Shown here piece after piece: positions 1 through 5,195 of a stretch of DNA of 8,535 nt. The first letter of the stretch is position 1. Every line of letters begins with the position of its first letter. This stretch comes from Niastella sp966211305. GTDB lineage: Bacteria > Bacteroidota > Bacteroidia > Chitinophagales > Chitinophagaceae. A model generated the notes under the pieces. It was not told the DNA's origin. It saw only the letters and a list, made by a program, of their open reading frames with translations, and ran no database searches. The stretch spans positions 1-8,535 of the forward strand of contig CBIHPC010000269.1 of assembly GCA_966211305.1 (NCBI GenBank), written 5' to 3'. The translations under genes and the position numbers were made by a program.

Positions 1-26
1 TAGCATATATTTCCAAATCCAATTGA

Positions 27-1178
27 ATGATGCCGCTTTTCTTTTTCCTGTTTTTCCTGCTTATGGTGGTTTATGCAGTACTGATAGCCTACTATCATTC
101 TGCCTGGAACCGTTTACCGGAGTTTGTTTTACCGGAAAAGAGTGCATCGGTCTTCATCTCGGTTATTATTGCCGCCCGCAATGAAGAGAACAATATCAAC
201 GGCCTCCTTCAATCGTTATACGATCAGCGATATCCCAAAGAGTTGTATGAAGTGATCATTATCGATGACCATTCAACCGATAATACCTGGCCTTTATTGC
301 AGGAACAACGTTTTTCACCCATGCAGGTAAGGCCATTGCAGCTGCAGGATTTTGTGGAGGAAAGAAGCGCTATCGCCTCTTATAAAAAAAAGGCCATTGA
401 AACCGGCATCAATGCTGCAGCAGGAACGCTGATCGTAACCACCGATGCCGATTGCCGCTTCAACCCAATGTGGCTGCAAACCATAGCCGGTTTTTATGAA
501 GCCAATAATGCGAAGTTCATTGCAGCGCCGGTAACTTTTCATAACCAGCGCACCTTACTTTCTGTTTTTCAATCACTCGATTTTTTAACCCTGCAGGGAA
601 TAACCGCCGCTTCAGTATATAAGCGTTTTCACTCCATGTGCAATGGCGCCAACCTGGCTTATGAAAAGTCGGCGTTTTATGAAGTGAACGGTTTCAATAA
701 TATCGACAATATAGCATCGGGCGATGATATGCTGCTGATGCATAAAATATTCAAACAATACCCCAACAGAGTTTTCTATCTTAAAAACCGTGAGGCCATT
801 GTTACCACCGACCCGGTTACCACCTGGAAACAGTTCTTTCACCAGCGTATTCGCTGGGCCAGCAAGGCCGATAAATATGACGACAAACGCATTTTCATTG
901 TGCTATTACTCGTATATCTGCTAAACGTTTTCTTTCTGGCAGGGGCTGTTGCAGCGTTCTTTAAAACAACCTGGCTAATGCTGGTGTTGCTGCTGTTGCT
1001 TGCGAAAGTATTGATCGAATTTCCATTTGTAAATTCAGTAGCCATCTTTTTTGGCCAGCAGAAGTTAATGAAGTATTTTCCTTTTTTGCAACCCCTGCAT
1101 ATAGGTTATACCATCATTGCAGGCTGGCTGGGAAAGTTTGGTCATTATGAGTGGAAGGGAAGACGCATCAGGAAGTAG
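27..1178 (+). CDS. Membrane-anchored family 2 glycosyltransferase
   Basis: 383 aa. Transfers a sugar from an activated donor at the inner membrane; the acceptor and product cannot be told from sequence. One N-terminal membrane helix (about residues 2-24) precedes a GT-A catalytic domain (about 43-280). Visible motifs are SVIIAARNEE (45-54), the nucleotide-binding D80-D81 pair, the DAD metal-binding motif (140-142), GDD (232-234, likely catalytic-base region) and QRIRW (273-277), the Q-x-x-R-W motif of processive or membrane-embedded GT2 enzymes. Two or three C-terminal helices follow (about 288-311, 314-336, 350-369). The length is normal for this group. The start is the first of two adjacent ATGs; TATATTTC at 6-13 resembles a -7 element, but the matching -33 region lies outside the window. 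The next gene on the strand is a transporter permease 124 bp away, across a repeat array. The family call is firm; the substrate is unknown. Confidence 0.9.
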   Translation: MMPLFFFLFFLLMVVYAVLIAYYHSAWNRLPEFVLPEKSASVFISVIIAARNEENNINGLLQSLYDQRYPKELYEVIIIDDHSTDNTWPLLQEQRFSPMQVRPLQLQDFVEERSAIASYKKKAIETGINAAAGTLIVTTDADCRFNPMWLQTIAGFYEANNAKFIAAPVTFHNQRTLLSVFQSLDFLTLQGITAASVYKRFHSMCNGANLAYEKSAFYEVNGFNNIDNIASGDDMLLMHKIFKQYPNRVFYLKNREAIVTTDPVTTWKQFFHQRIRWASKADKYDDKRIFIVLLLVYLLNVFFLAGAVAAFFKTTWLMLVLLLLLAKVLIEFPFVNSVAIFFGQQKLMKYFPFLQPLHIGYTIIAGWLGKFGHYEWKGRRIRK

Positions 1179-1182
1179 CGAC

Positions 1183-1205
1183 ACGTTTTATTAAAATGTT
1201 TATCT
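1183..1205 (+). terminator. Weak AT-rich hairpin after the glycosyltransferase
   Basis: Arms 1183-1189 (ACGTTTT) and 1193-1199 (AAAATGT) pair over 7 bp with one G-T wobble and a 3-nt loop. They lie 5 nt after the glycosyltransferase stop and are followed by a short T-rich stretch. The stem is AT-rich and the T-run poor, so termination would be weak at best. Confidence 0.25.
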
Positions 1206-1234
1206 AAATAAAAACCTATTACAATTAAAAATGA

Positions 1235-1299
1235 GTTACAGGTTGCAGGTTCCAAGTTACAGGGAAAACCTTGCAACCTGCAACTTGTAACCTGTAACC
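1235..1299. repeat. Inverted heptamer-repeat array, 4+4 units
   Basis: The stretch reads cleanly in steps of seven: GTTACAG, GTTGCAG, GTTCCAA, GTTACAG, a central GGAAAAC, then CTTGCAA, CCTGCAA, CTTGTAA, CCTGTAA and CC. The left four units follow the consensus GTTNCAR and the right four are the same unit inverted, so the RNA can fold into a long imperfect hairpin; the outermost GTTACAGG/CCTGTAAC is perfect. It stops 3 nt before the ATG of the permease gene and so replaces its ribosome binding region. The same architecture occurs at 2407-2474. Confidence 0.85.
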
Positions 1300-1302
1300 A
1301 TT

Positions 1303-2400
1303 ATGACTTCTGCCACCACAAGAACGACCTGGCGGCGACTTAAACGAAACAATGGTGCACTGATTGGCATTACCATTATCGTTCTGTCGATACTGGCAGC
1401 CCTGTTTGCGTATTTACTGGCTCCCGATGGTTCGCCCAATGCGAATAGAATGATTGTTGAAATTGGCGGGCAGCAGCCCGGCTATACACAACAGTTTTTG
1501 CAATTGCCCCGCGATAGAAAAATACAGCCCGCTTCTTTTTTCAACCGGTTGTTCTTTGGCGAGGAAGATAAATACCAGTATATTCCCATACAGGGTTATC
1601 AGCTCAAAGGCGACAGCCTTATCGTTCAAAAATATATCGACGAAGGGTTAACCGAACGGCTTGCTTACCCGGTTTCCCAAACAAGGTGGCAGGAAGGCGC
1701 GGTATCGGGCGACTACAGGATCAGCACAAAAAAATTCCGGTTGGGTACCGACAAGTACGGCCGCGATATTTTAAGCAGGCTGCTGGTAGGCGTTCGCGTG
1801 AGCCTCGGTGTAGGTTTGGTAACTGTAATTATCTCATTAAGCATCGGCGTGCTGTTGGGAGCGCTTGCCGGTTATTTCAGGGGCAGAACCGATGATACCA
1901 TAATGTGGTTCATCAATGTAATCTGGAGCATTCCTACCCTGCTGCTGGTTTTTGCGATCACATTGGTATTGGGAAAAGGCTTCTGGCAGGTGTTCATTGC
2001 CATTGGACTAACCATGTGGGTAAGTGTGGCGCGTATCATTCGCGGCCAGGTGTTGAGTGTGCGTGAACTGGAATATGTTGAAGCGGCAAAAGCACTTGGG
2101 TTTTCACATACCCGCATCATTATACGCCATGTGCTGCCAAATGTAATGGGGCCGGTTATGGTAGTTGCAGCTTCCAATTTCGCTTCTGCAATAGTGATAG
2201 AGGCCGGTTTAAGCTTTCTCGGTGTTGGCGTTCAACCTCCACAACCCAGTTGGGGATTGATGATAAAAGAGAACTATAATTTCATAATTACGCATAACCC
2301 CATGCTTGCACTGGCGCCAGGTTTTGCCATCATGCTACTGGTGCTGGCATTCAATATGCTGGGAAATGGCCTGCGCGATGCGTTACAGGTGAAAGAGTGA
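1303..2400 (+). CDS. ABC transporter permease, OppC/DppC type
   Basis: 365 aa. Inner-membrane permease subunit of a peptide/nickel-type ABC importer. The N-terminus is cytoplasmic and basic, with a first helix at about residues 18-40, then an extracytoplasmic region of about 100 residues (41-145), longer than in E. coli OppC. The family signature LGTDKYGRD (147-155) precedes the transmembrane core. The EAA loop that docks on the ATPase is at about 258-280 (YVEAAKALGF, then RHVLPN), followed by SFLGVGVQPPQPSWG (314-328) and a final helix at about 339-355. The start is the only good ATG and sits 3 nt after a repeat array, with no visible Shine-Dalgarno. No partner permease, ATPase or binding protein is in the window. 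The gene is flanked by matching heptamer arrays on both sides. The transported substrate cannot be inferred. Confidence 0.92.
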   Translation: MTSATTRTTWRRLKRNNGALIGITIIVLSILAALFAYLLAPDGSPNANRMIVEIGGQQPGYTQQFLQLPRDRKIQPASFFNRLFFGEEDKYQYIPIQGYQLKGDSLIVQKYIDEGLTERLAYPVSQTRWQEGAVSGDYRISTKKFRLGTDKYGRDILSRLLVGVRVSLGVGLVTVIISLSIGVLLGALAGYFRGRTDDTIMWFINVIWSIPTLLLVFAITLVLGKGFWQVFIAIGLTMWVSVARIIRGQVLSVRELEYVEAAKALGFSHTRIIIRHVLPNVMGPVMVVAASNFASAIVIEAGLSFLGVGVQPPQPSWGLMIKENYNFIITHNPMLALAPGFAIMLLVLAFNMLGNGLRDALQVKE

Positions 2401-2406
2401 GAAGAA

Positions 2407-2474
2407 GGTCCAGGTTGCAAGTTCCATGTTTCAGAGCGTATTCCCTGCAACGTGAAACCTGGAACCTGTAAACC
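2407..2474. repeat. Second inverted heptamer-repeat array, 4+4 units
   Basis: Left units GGTCCAG, GTTGCAA, GTTCCAT and GTTTCAG (2407-2434) are followed by a 9-nt spacer and the inverted units CCTGCAA, CGTGAAA, CCTGGAA and CCTGTAA (2444-2471). It fills the gap between the convergent permease and lipoprotein genes. It can fold as an imperfect hairpin in either transcript, so a terminator-like role is possible, although no T-run follows. Unit consensus and 4+4 layout match 1235-1299. Confidence 0.8.
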
Positions 2475-2478
2475 CGAA

Positions 2479-2886
2479 TTATTTCGCTGAATAACGGTAG
2501 CTGCCTTTCCACTGATTGGTATTACAGGTTTTGGATGTTACTACAACCTCCACAACACATTGCTTACCTGTAGGCGTACCGGTAATGGTAAAACTGTTGG
2601 AAGGCAATGCATTTTCAAGCGTAGTCGTAAAATATTGCGCGCCGCCATCTTCTTTTGCCGTTACAGTTATAGAAGCGCCTGCAACAGGCATGGTTTCGAT
2701 ATTTACAACTAAAGGAAAAGAAGTGCCAGGAGCCGGCGGATCGATAGTATTAACGGCAGGTATAGTTGCTACTTTTATTTCCTGTTCTCCACATCTGTCA
2801 CCACCATCATCACCTTTTTTCTTTTTACAGCTAACAGTAACCGCAAGCACAAATAGTACGAACAAACCAAGGATAATTTTTTTCAT
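2479..2886 (-). CDS. Small secreted lipoprotein of unknown function
   Basis: 135 aa. The N-terminus is a textbook lipoprotein signal: MKK, a hydrophobic helix (residues 4-17), and a lipobox ending at C20 (VTVSC), followed by a run of lysines and a Gly/Asp-rich linker (KKKKGDDGGD). The remaining 105 or so residues are Thr/Val-rich with alternating hydrophobic residues, which suggests a small beta-sandwich. Four cysteines in the mature part (about C32, C109, C120 and one more downstream region) could form disulfides. I do not recognise the family. The opposite strand is also open (2516-2911), but the lipobox makes this strand the convincing one. Convergent with the permease and downstream of lrp on the same strand, 84 bp apart with its own possible promoter. 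Confidence 0.8.
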   Translation of the reverse strand: MKKIILGLFVLFVLAVTVSCKKKKGDDGGDRCGEQEIKVATIPAVNTIDPPAPGTSFPLVVNIETMPVAGASITVTAKEDGGAQYFTTTLENALPSNSFTITGTPTGKQCVVEVVVTSKTCNTNQWKGSYRYSAK

Positions 2887-2892
2887 AATAGG

Positions 2893-2924
2893 TAAAGATA
2901 AAATTTTATAGTAATGCTATTAAA
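2893..2924 (-). promoter_or_regulatory. Possible Bacteroidota-type promoter of the lipoprotein gene
   Basis: On the minus strand, TATCTTTA (2893-2900) matches five of the six fixed bases of the -7 consensus TAnnTTTG. TTTA (2921-2924) lies 20 nt further upstream and matches three of four bases of the -33 TTTG. The ATG would be only about 7 nt beyond the -7 box, giving a near-leaderless mRNA, the same geometry seen in front of trmB. Confidence 0.35.
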
Positions 2925-2970
2925 ACGCAAAATACGCCTGGTTGTACATACCTGTGTTACCGGAATGTTG

Positions 2971-3441
2971 TTATTGTGTAAAGACCTGCACGTTACGGCT
3001 GAAACTTTCTTCTAATGAAATAAAGGTCTCTGTTCGTTCAATTCCCTTTATCTTCTGTAACTCATCATGTAATACAAACCGTAATTGATTAATGTCTTTA
3101 CAAACTATTTCCGCAAACATGCTGTAATTACCCGTGGTATAGTTCAGTCGTACAATTTCGGGGATGCGCTGCAGTTCTTTAGCTACGGAATCGTACAGGG
3201 AGCTTTTCTCAAGATATATGCCAATAAATGCAATGACGTCATATCCGAGCGCTTTTAGGTCCACATTTAATTTAGTACCTTTGACAATACCTGCTTCCTG
3301 CAATTTTTTTATACGAACATGTATGGTACCTCCTGATACGAATAATTTCTTACCCAGATCCGCATAGGAAATTTCAGCATTATCCATCATCTCATGGATT
3401 ATCTGCAAGTCCAGTTTATCTAAATTCAATTTAGTCGCCAT
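2971..3441 (-). CDS. Lrp/AsnC family transcriptional regulator
   Basis: 156 aa from the ATG at 3441. An in-frame ATG at 3492 would add 17 residues, but it lies inside the palindromic operator and upstream of the predicted transcription start, and family members are about 150 aa and begin close to the LDKLDLQII helix, so the inner start is preferred. The N-terminal AsnC-type helix-turn-helix spans about residues 5-65 (DLGKKLFVSGGTIHVRIKKL contains the recognition helix). The C-terminal RAM (ligand-binding, oligomerising) domain spans about 67-150, with the usual GxY-like turn in TTGNYSMFAEI. Such proteins form dimers to octamers and respond to amino acids or related metabolites; the effector here is unknown. 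It is divergent from the tRNA-like pair, and the perfect palindrome in its leader suggests autoregulation. Confidence 0.93.
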   Translation of the reverse strand: MATKLNLDKLDLQIIHEMMDNAEISYADLGKKLFVSGGTIHVRIKKLQEAGIVKGTKLNVDLKALGYDVIAFIGIYLEKSSLYDSVAKELQRIPEIVRLNYTTGNYSMFAEIVCKDINQLRFVLHDELQKIKGIERTETFISLEESFSRNVQVFTQ

Positions 3442-3475
3442 TTTTGCAATCGTTTTTTTACAAATTTCAAGCAAG

Positions 3476-3493
3476 TATGCAAATATTTGCATA
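3476..3493. promoter_or_regulatory. Perfect 18-bp palindrome, candidate Lrp operator
   Basis: TATGCAAATATTTGCATA is its own reverse complement over all 18 bases. It lies 35-52 nt upstream of the lrp start codon and covers the predicted -7 element, a good position for a repressor site. Lrp/AsnC proteins bind AT-rich palindromes as dimers and commonly regulate their own gene. The palindrome is seen directly; binding by this Lrp is inferred. Confidence 0.6.
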
Positions 3494-3510
3494 TTGTCGA
3501 AACTTTCAAA
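3480..3510 (-). promoter_or_regulatory. Predicted lrp promoter (-33 TTTG, -7 AATATTTG)
   Basis: On the minus strand, TTTG (3507-3510) and AATATTTG (3480-3487; five of the six fixed bases of TAnnTTTG) are separated by exactly 19 nt, the spacing expected for the Bacteroidota primary sigma factor. Transcription would start near 3473, leaving a leader of about 30 nt before the ATG at 3441. The -7 box lies inside the 18-bp palindrome. Confidence 0.45.
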
Positions 3511-3525
3511 ATTTTTCTTGAATAA

Positions 3526-3558
3526 TTTACAAGAATAATGCTGATTTCTTTAATATTG
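3526..3558 (+). promoter_or_regulatory. Tentative promoter for the tRNA-like pair
   Basis: TAATATTG (3551-3558) matches five of six fixed bases of TAnnTTTG, with TTTA (3526-3529) 21 nt upstream. This would start transcription about 25 nt before the first tRNA-like gene. A 6-bp inverted repeat (TTCTTG at 3515-3520 with CAAGAA at 3530-3535) overlaps the upstream box. The match is weak and the region is AT-rich, so chance is possible. Confidence 0.25.
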
Positions 3559-3590
3559 CTATGAAATAGTTCTTTAAACAGCAAATACAC

Positions 3591-3723
3591 TGTGGGGTGA
3601 TGGAACTTTGGCAGACATGCCCTCTCGTCTCGAGGGTGGGGAATACTGATTCATCAGGAAGGACAAATTACGCTTTCGGGCGTGGCTAACAACCCCGTGG
3701 AGGTTCGAATCCTCCTCCTACAG
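3591..3723 (+). tRNA. tRNA-like gene, copy 1: GUC anticodon, 62-nt variable region
   Basis: 133 nt. All cloverleaf helices are present: acceptor 3591-3597 with 3716-3722 (7 bp, two G-U), U8, a 3-bp D stem (3600-3602 with 3616-3618) and a Leu-type D loop containing the GG pair. The anticodon stem is 3620-3624 with 3632-3636 and the T arm 3699-3715, with a canonical TTCGAAT loop. The anticodon loop TCGTCTC gives anticodon GUC (3627-3629), with C38, but C at the normally invariant U33. Discriminator is G73 and CCA is not encoded. The variable region (3637-3698) is closed by TGGGG/CCCCG and contains two hairpins: CTGA-TTCA-TCAG (3646-3657) and ACGC-TTTCGG-GCGT (3670-3683). A T8 run follows at 3727-3734. 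The architecture is class II (Leu-like), but anticodon, C38 and G73 are aspartate identity elements. A charged, decoding role is not certain, and a degraded tRNA or non-ribosomal role is possible. Confidence 0.75.
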
Positions 3724-3748
3724 CAGTTTTTTTTACACGTTTTTATCT

Positions 3749-3916
3749 TGTGGAGTGATGGAACTTTGGCAGACATGCCCTCTTGTCTCGGGGGTGGGGA
3801 GTTCGGGATAAACGTGGTGTAATGCCGGCTTAAGCAATTAGGCCGACTAGGGTTGACCACTTTAGAATTGCGCCATGGCTAACTGCCCCGTGGAGGTTCG
3901 AATCCTCCCTCTACAG
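3749..3916 (+). tRNA. tRNA-like gene, copy 2: GUC anticodon, 97-nt variable region
   Basis: 168 nt, 25 nt after copy 1. Acceptor 3749-3755 with 3909-3915 (one G-U), D stem 3758-3760 with 3774-3776, anticodon stem 3778-3782 with 3790-3794, T arm 3892-3908 with loop TTCGAAT, and discriminator G3916; CCA is not encoded. The loop TTGTCTC has U33, anticodon GUC (3785-3787) and C38, so it is fully canonical here. The variable region (3795-3891) is closed by TGGGG/CCCCG and holds nested helices: 3800-3804 with 3865-3869, GTGGT/ACCAC (3814-3818 with 3856-3860), and CGGCTT/AGGCCG (3826-3831 with 3840-3845). Compared with copy 1, acceptor pair 6 changes from G-C to A-U, pair 7 from G-U to G-C, and one anticodon pair from U-A to U-G. 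These structure-preserving changes indicate a folded RNA. An 8-nt TGGCTAAC before the closing strand is shared, although the rest of the insert has diverged. The terminator follows at once. Confidence 0.78.
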
Positions 3917-3920
3917 CTTC

Positions 3921-3970
3921 AAATGCCGTCTTTATATTGACTATCAGTATATTGACGGCATTTTTGTTTT
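3921..3970 (+). terminator. Strong intrinsic terminator after the tRNA-like pair
   Basis: A perfect 10-bp stem (AAATGCCGTC at 3921-3930 with GACGGCATTT at 3954-3963) has an inner ATAT/ATAT extension (3934-3937 with 3949-3952) and runs into TTTTTGTTTT (3961-3970). It begins 4 nt after the second tRNA-like gene, so it defines the end of that transcript. Confidence 0.85.
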
Positions 3971-4062
3971 ACAACACCTATAAGGTTTTCTTTAGTTCTT
4001 TTAGTTTTACGTGCATCCGCTATAACCTTACAGGGTTAATTTATATCTATGCAAAAAGCCCT

Positions 4063-4236
4063 ATGTCAAAAACCAAACGATCCAATGCCGCCATGAATGT
4101 TGCGTTGACCCTGATTGGGATTTTTGCTTTATTTGCAGGTGTTTCCCGAACATTCGAGCATCAGGCCTTTTTCTTTCTTTGTATCCTGGGTGTAATTGCC
4201 TTAGTAGTGATACTTGCCTGGCTGAGGATTTTCTAA
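4063..4236 (+). CDS. Small two-helix membrane protein, unknown function
   Basis: 57 aa from ATG 4063. The frame is open back to 3937, but that would run out of the terminator hairpin, and the short form has a sensible start: a basic cytoplasmic head (MSKTKRSN), helix 1 at about residues 9-28, a short loop with Arg and His (SRTFEHQ), and helix 2 at about 35-54 ending in a conserved-looking WLRIF tail. The predicted topology is both ends inside. No family is recognised. It has its own terminator before trmB, so it is probably a single-gene transcript. Codon use resembles that of its neighbours. It is short enough that expression is likely rather than sure. Confidence 0.65.
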   Translation: MSKTKRSNAAMNVALTLIGIFALFAGVSRTFEHQAFFFLCILGVIALVVILAWLRIF

Positions 4237-4268
4237 CAGGAGCCTGCTTTTCACACCTGTTTTTTTTT
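4235..4268 (+). terminator. Intrinsic terminator after the 57-aa gene
   Basis: AACAGG (4235-4240, overlapping the stop codon) pairs with CCTGTT (4256-4261) around a 15-nt loop, and nine consecutive T occupy 4260-4268. The stem is short, but the T-run is ideal. It separates the small membrane protein from trmB. Confidence 0.5.
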
Positions 4269-4285
4269 CCATTCTTTTTCTCGCC

Positions 4286-4293
4286 TATTTTTG
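4286..4293 (+). promoter_or_regulatory. -7 promoter element of the trmB operon
   Basis: TATTTTTG matches all fixed bases of the Bacteroidota -7 consensus TAnnTTTG. The -33 region is only T-rich (TTTT at 4263-4266, 19 nt upstream). The ATG of trmB lies 7 nt after the box, so the mRNA would be leaderless or nearly so, which fits the lack of a Shine-Dalgarno. Confidence 0.55.
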
Positions 4294-4300
4294 CCGCTTC

Positions 4301-5014
4301 ATGGGTCAGAAAAAACTACAACGCTTTGCAGAAGTAAGCACATTCCCGAATGTGCTGCAATACCCCGAGAACAAGCCGGGGAACTGGAAAACCTTTTTTC
4401 ATAATTCAAATCCCATAACGCTTGAACTGGCATGCGGCAAGGGCGAATATGCCGTTGGCCTTGGCCGCCTGTTTCCGCAACGAAATTTCCTGGGGGTCGA
4501 CCTCAAAGGAAACCGTATATGGGTTGGCGCCAAAAAAGCCCTGCAGGAAAACCTGGGTAATGTAGGCTTCCTGCGCACCCAGATCGATCGCATCGGCACT
4601 TATTTCGAGGAAGGTGAAGTATCGGAAATCTGGCTTACTTTCCCGGATCCGCAGCTAAGGACCTCCAAAGCAAGGAAAAGACTGACCCACCCTAAATTCC
4701 TGCGCCTGTATCAACAAATCATGAAGCCGGGTGGTTATATTCACCTGAAAACCGATTCGCCCAGTTTGTACCGTTTTACAAAATGGGTGATCGAATTGTA
4801 CGATCTGCCGCTTATTCAGGATATAGAAGATGTGTATGTGCAGGAAACCGTGAGCGATGTATTACAAATTAAAACGCATTACGAAAGCCTGGATATTGCG
4901 CAAAGCAACAGGGTGCATTACCTGCAATTCATGCTGCCGGCCGAGCCATTGCCCGATAAGGAGAGTGCTTTAAAAATATTATTGCTTGAAGAAGAATCTG
5001 ACCGAAGGAGTTGA
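4301..5014 (+). CDS. trmB: tRNA (guanine-N7-)-methyltransferase TrmB
   Basis: 237 aa, the full usual length. Uses S-adenosylmethionine to methylate N7 of G46 in the variable loop of many class I tRNAs, in the cytoplasm. It has a Rossmann-fold methyltransferase core. The SAM motif I is LELACGKGEY (41-50), with the acidic residue D67 in FLGVDLKG. The family signature is TFPDPQLR (113-120) followed by the basic KARKRLTH stretch; most proteobacterial enzymes have PDPWPK here, and QL in place of WP is a variant. The C-terminal THYE (192-195) matches the conserved TxYE. The start is the only ATG after the -7 box. The 3' end overlaps the DUF5522-like gene by 29 bp, implying translational coupling. 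It lies about 0.4 kb downstream of the tRNA-like pair but is separated from it by two terminators, so it is not cotranscribed. Confidence 0.95.
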   Translation: MGQKKLQRFAEVSTFPNVLQYPENKPGNWKTFFHNSNPITLELACGKGEYAVGLGRLFPQRNFLGVDLKGNRIWVGAKKALQENLGNVGFLRTQIDRIGTYFEEGEVSEIWLTFPDPQLRTSKARKRLTHPKFLRLYQQIMKPGGYIHLKTDSPSLYRFTKWVIELYDLPLIQDIEDVYVQETVSDVLQIKTHYESLDIAQSNRVHYLQFMLPAEPLPDKESALKILLLEEESDRRS

Positions 5015-5195
5015 TTTTTATTACAACACGCAGGGGTATATGGTGCTTACGGCCCAATATCATCTCGAGCGCGGGTATTGTTGCGGGAACGGATGCAGGC
5101 ATTGTCCATTTGCATATATAAATGTGCCCGAACCGCGAAAAAGCGAGCTTTTAAATCAACATACACAGGATGGCAACACCCAAAAAAAACAATAA
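4986..5195 (+). CDS. DUF5522-like Cys-rich small protein, TTG start
   Basis: 69 aa. The core EGVDFYYNTQGYMV, then YHLERGYCCGNGCRHCPF, is typical of short DUF5522-type proteins. C32, C33, C37 and C40 with H39 look like a metal or Fe-S site; the function is unknown. The frame has a stop at 4971 and no ATG, GTG or CTG before the conserved EGVDFY block except CTG at 4998, so TTG at 4986 is the best start. It overlaps trmB by 29 bp upstream and the ATL gene by 26 bp downstream, so translation is probably coupled through all three genes. The C-terminal 20 residues (polar, Gln/Lys-rich) are poorly constrained and lie in the overlap. The family is recalled from the motif; no search was run. Confidence 0.8.
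   Translation: MKKNLTEGVDFYYNTQGYMVLTAQYHLERGYCCGNGCRHCPFAYINVPEPRKSELLNQHTQDGNTQKKQ

Noticed and set aside
1..26. Possible C-terminus of an upstream gene ending in TGA at 24-26, directly before the glycosyltransferase ATG
   Set aside because: Only eight codons are visible (AYISKSN and stop); too little to support a gene.
1235..2474. Insertion sequence around the permease gene
   Set aside because: The flanking repeats have no transposase between them, no target duplication was seen, and the enclosed gene is an ordinary permease.
2516..2911. 131-aa open frame on the + strand
   Set aside because: It is antisense to the lipoprotein gene, whose signal peptide and lipobox are clear; the + product is low-complexity and starts mid-gene.
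3654..3860. 68-aa minus-strand frame across both tRNA-like genes
   Set aside because: It covers the paired helices of two structured RNAs and has no protein-like features.
3591..3916. tmRNA, or tRNA-Leu genes interrupted by introns
   Set aside because: There is no tag reading frame or tmRNA-type acceptor sequence, and the inserts lie in the variable region, not in the anticodon loop; they are far too short for group I or II introns.
3979..4030. Inverted repeat TAAGGTT/AACCTTA upstream of the 57-aa gene
   Set aside because: Seven base pairs around a 36-nt AT-rich loop can occur by chance, and no T-run or regulatory context supports it.
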